DNA from: JAPLDP01 sp964628285
GTDB taxonomy: Bacteria > Bacteroidota > Bacteroidia > Bacteroidales > JAGONC01
Assembly (NCBI GenBank): GCA_964628285.1
Contig: CAZVNP010000102.1
Coordinates: 1-5,603 of the forward strand
Length of the DNA: 5,603 nucleotides
Direction: 5' to 3'
Below are positions 5,395 to 5,603 of this stretch, one piece after another (position 1 is the stretch's first letter; every line of letters starts with the position of its first letter). The position numbers and the translations under genes are program-made. The notes under the pieces were generated by a model that saw nothing but the letters and a program-made list of their open reading frames with translations, had not been told where the DNA came from and did no database searches.

Positions 5395-5440
5395 AATTAC
5401 TCAATGTTTTGAGTAAATTTACTCAAAGTAATGAGTAATT
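5395..5440. promoter_or_regulatory. 46-bp near-perfect palindromic operator upstream of the ATPase
   Basis: The 20-bp core TTTGAGTAAATTTACTCAAA (5408-5427) is perfectly symmetric. Outer arms AATTACTCA (5395-5403) and TGAGTAATT (5432-5440) are exact mirror images about the same centre (between 5417 and 5418), with only three unpaired positions per side between them. That gives four ACTCA/TGAGT half-sites, as expected for two dimers or a tetramer of a repressor. It covers the -10 and the spacer of the ATPase promoter. Confidence 0.7.
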
Positions 5441-5445
5441 GTCAA
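5416..5445 (-). promoter_or_regulatory. Sigma70-like promoter of the ATPase gene
   Basis: On the minus strand: a perfect -35 TTGACA (5445-5440), an 18-base spacer, and a -10 TAAATT (5421-5416, four of six consensus bases) exactly at the palindrome centre. The leader to the ATG at 5378 would be about 30 bases, containing AAGAGGTG as ribosome site. Confidence 0.55.
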
Positions 5446-5491
5446 GCCCGTTTTGGATGACGTTGCCAGAGCTCATAAAGGCAGTGGAGAA

Positions 5492-5560
5492 TGGTGAGCA
5501 TTAAGAACAGTGGTTGGTGGTTGGTGGTTGGTGGTTGGCAATAGGAACAGTGGTGAGCAT
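5492..5560. repeat. Two interleaved 10-bp direct repeats
   Basis: TGGTGAGCAT occurs at 5492-5501 and 5551-5560; GAACAGTGGT occurs at 5505-5514 and 5545-5554. They flank the GTGGTTG tract. A related ACAGTGATTGGTGG is at 3082-3095 (13 of 14 bases as at 5507-5520), so the same mosaic exists in both spacers. Confidence 0.55.
5510..5538. repeat. GTGGTTG heptanucleotide tandem repeat, four perfect units
   Basis: Four identical copies of GTGGTTG run from 5510 to 5537, with one extra G. This is the longest perfect tandem repeat in the window. It lies in non-coding DNA; no gene is seen in 5446-5603. Confidence 0.85.
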
Positions 5561-5578
5561 GGGGCGAGGGCCCGTTTC

Positions 5579-5603
5579 AAGTGTTAAGTTTTAAGTGTTA
5601 AGG
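5579..5603. repeat. AAGTGTTAAG direct repeat at right edge
   Basis: AAGTGTTAAG is found at 5579-5588 and 5593-5602, a 14-base period made of AGTGTTA/AGTTTTA heptamers. The array probably continues beyond the window. Confidence 0.6.

Overview
Organism. This is a bacterial accessory or genome-island type window. The left part (about 1-3000) is visibly more AT-rich than the right-hand ATPase gene. The spacers carry hairpin/AT-tail repeats, seven-base tandem repeats and a GGGTCAGGTC-type inverted repeat. I associate this mix with Desulfobacterota-like genomes, but that is an impression rather than a proof. Most starts have Shine-Dalgarno sites, and both right-hand promoters have a perfect TTGACA -35 box.

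Left half, plus strand (1-2917): a compact run of four genes that looks like one operon. In order it holds (1) the 3' end of a VRR-NUC (PD-(D/E)xK) nuclease gene cut by the window edge; (2) an unrecognised protein of about 180-195 aa, whose true start may lie upstream across a T6 run; (3) a 522-aa multidomain protein with a Cys-rich N-terminal domain of unknown type, two zinc ribbons and a C-terminal endonuclease III-like HhH-GPD/[4Fe-4S] glycosylase domain; (4) a DUF6884 protein of 136 aa. Spacers are 15-42 bp. The set reads as a DNA-acting cassette: a putative base-sensing glycosylase beside a nuclease. It is a candidate modification-dependent defence or DNA repair system, with function inferred only.

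Middle (2918-3218): a convergent spacer holding a marginal 51-codon ORF that overlaps the DUF6884 stop, a REP-like inverted repeat and several AT-rich repeats.

Right half, minus strand: a Phd/YefM antitoxin and a VapC-type PIN toxin overlapping by 4 bp (3910 to 3219), with a good sigma70-like promoter. After a repeat-rich spacer (3911-4184) comes a complete AAA_14/DUF4143 ATPase (5378 to 4185). Its promoter lies inside a 46-bp near-perfect palindrome, which suggests tight repression. The right edge (5441-5603) is non-coding mosaic repeat DNA with four perfect GTGGTTG units.

How the genes fit together: the plus-strand cassette would act on DNA. The toxin-antitoxin pair and the DUF4143 ATPase are separate accessory units often found in islands, and nothing in the sequence ties them to the cassette beyond proximity.
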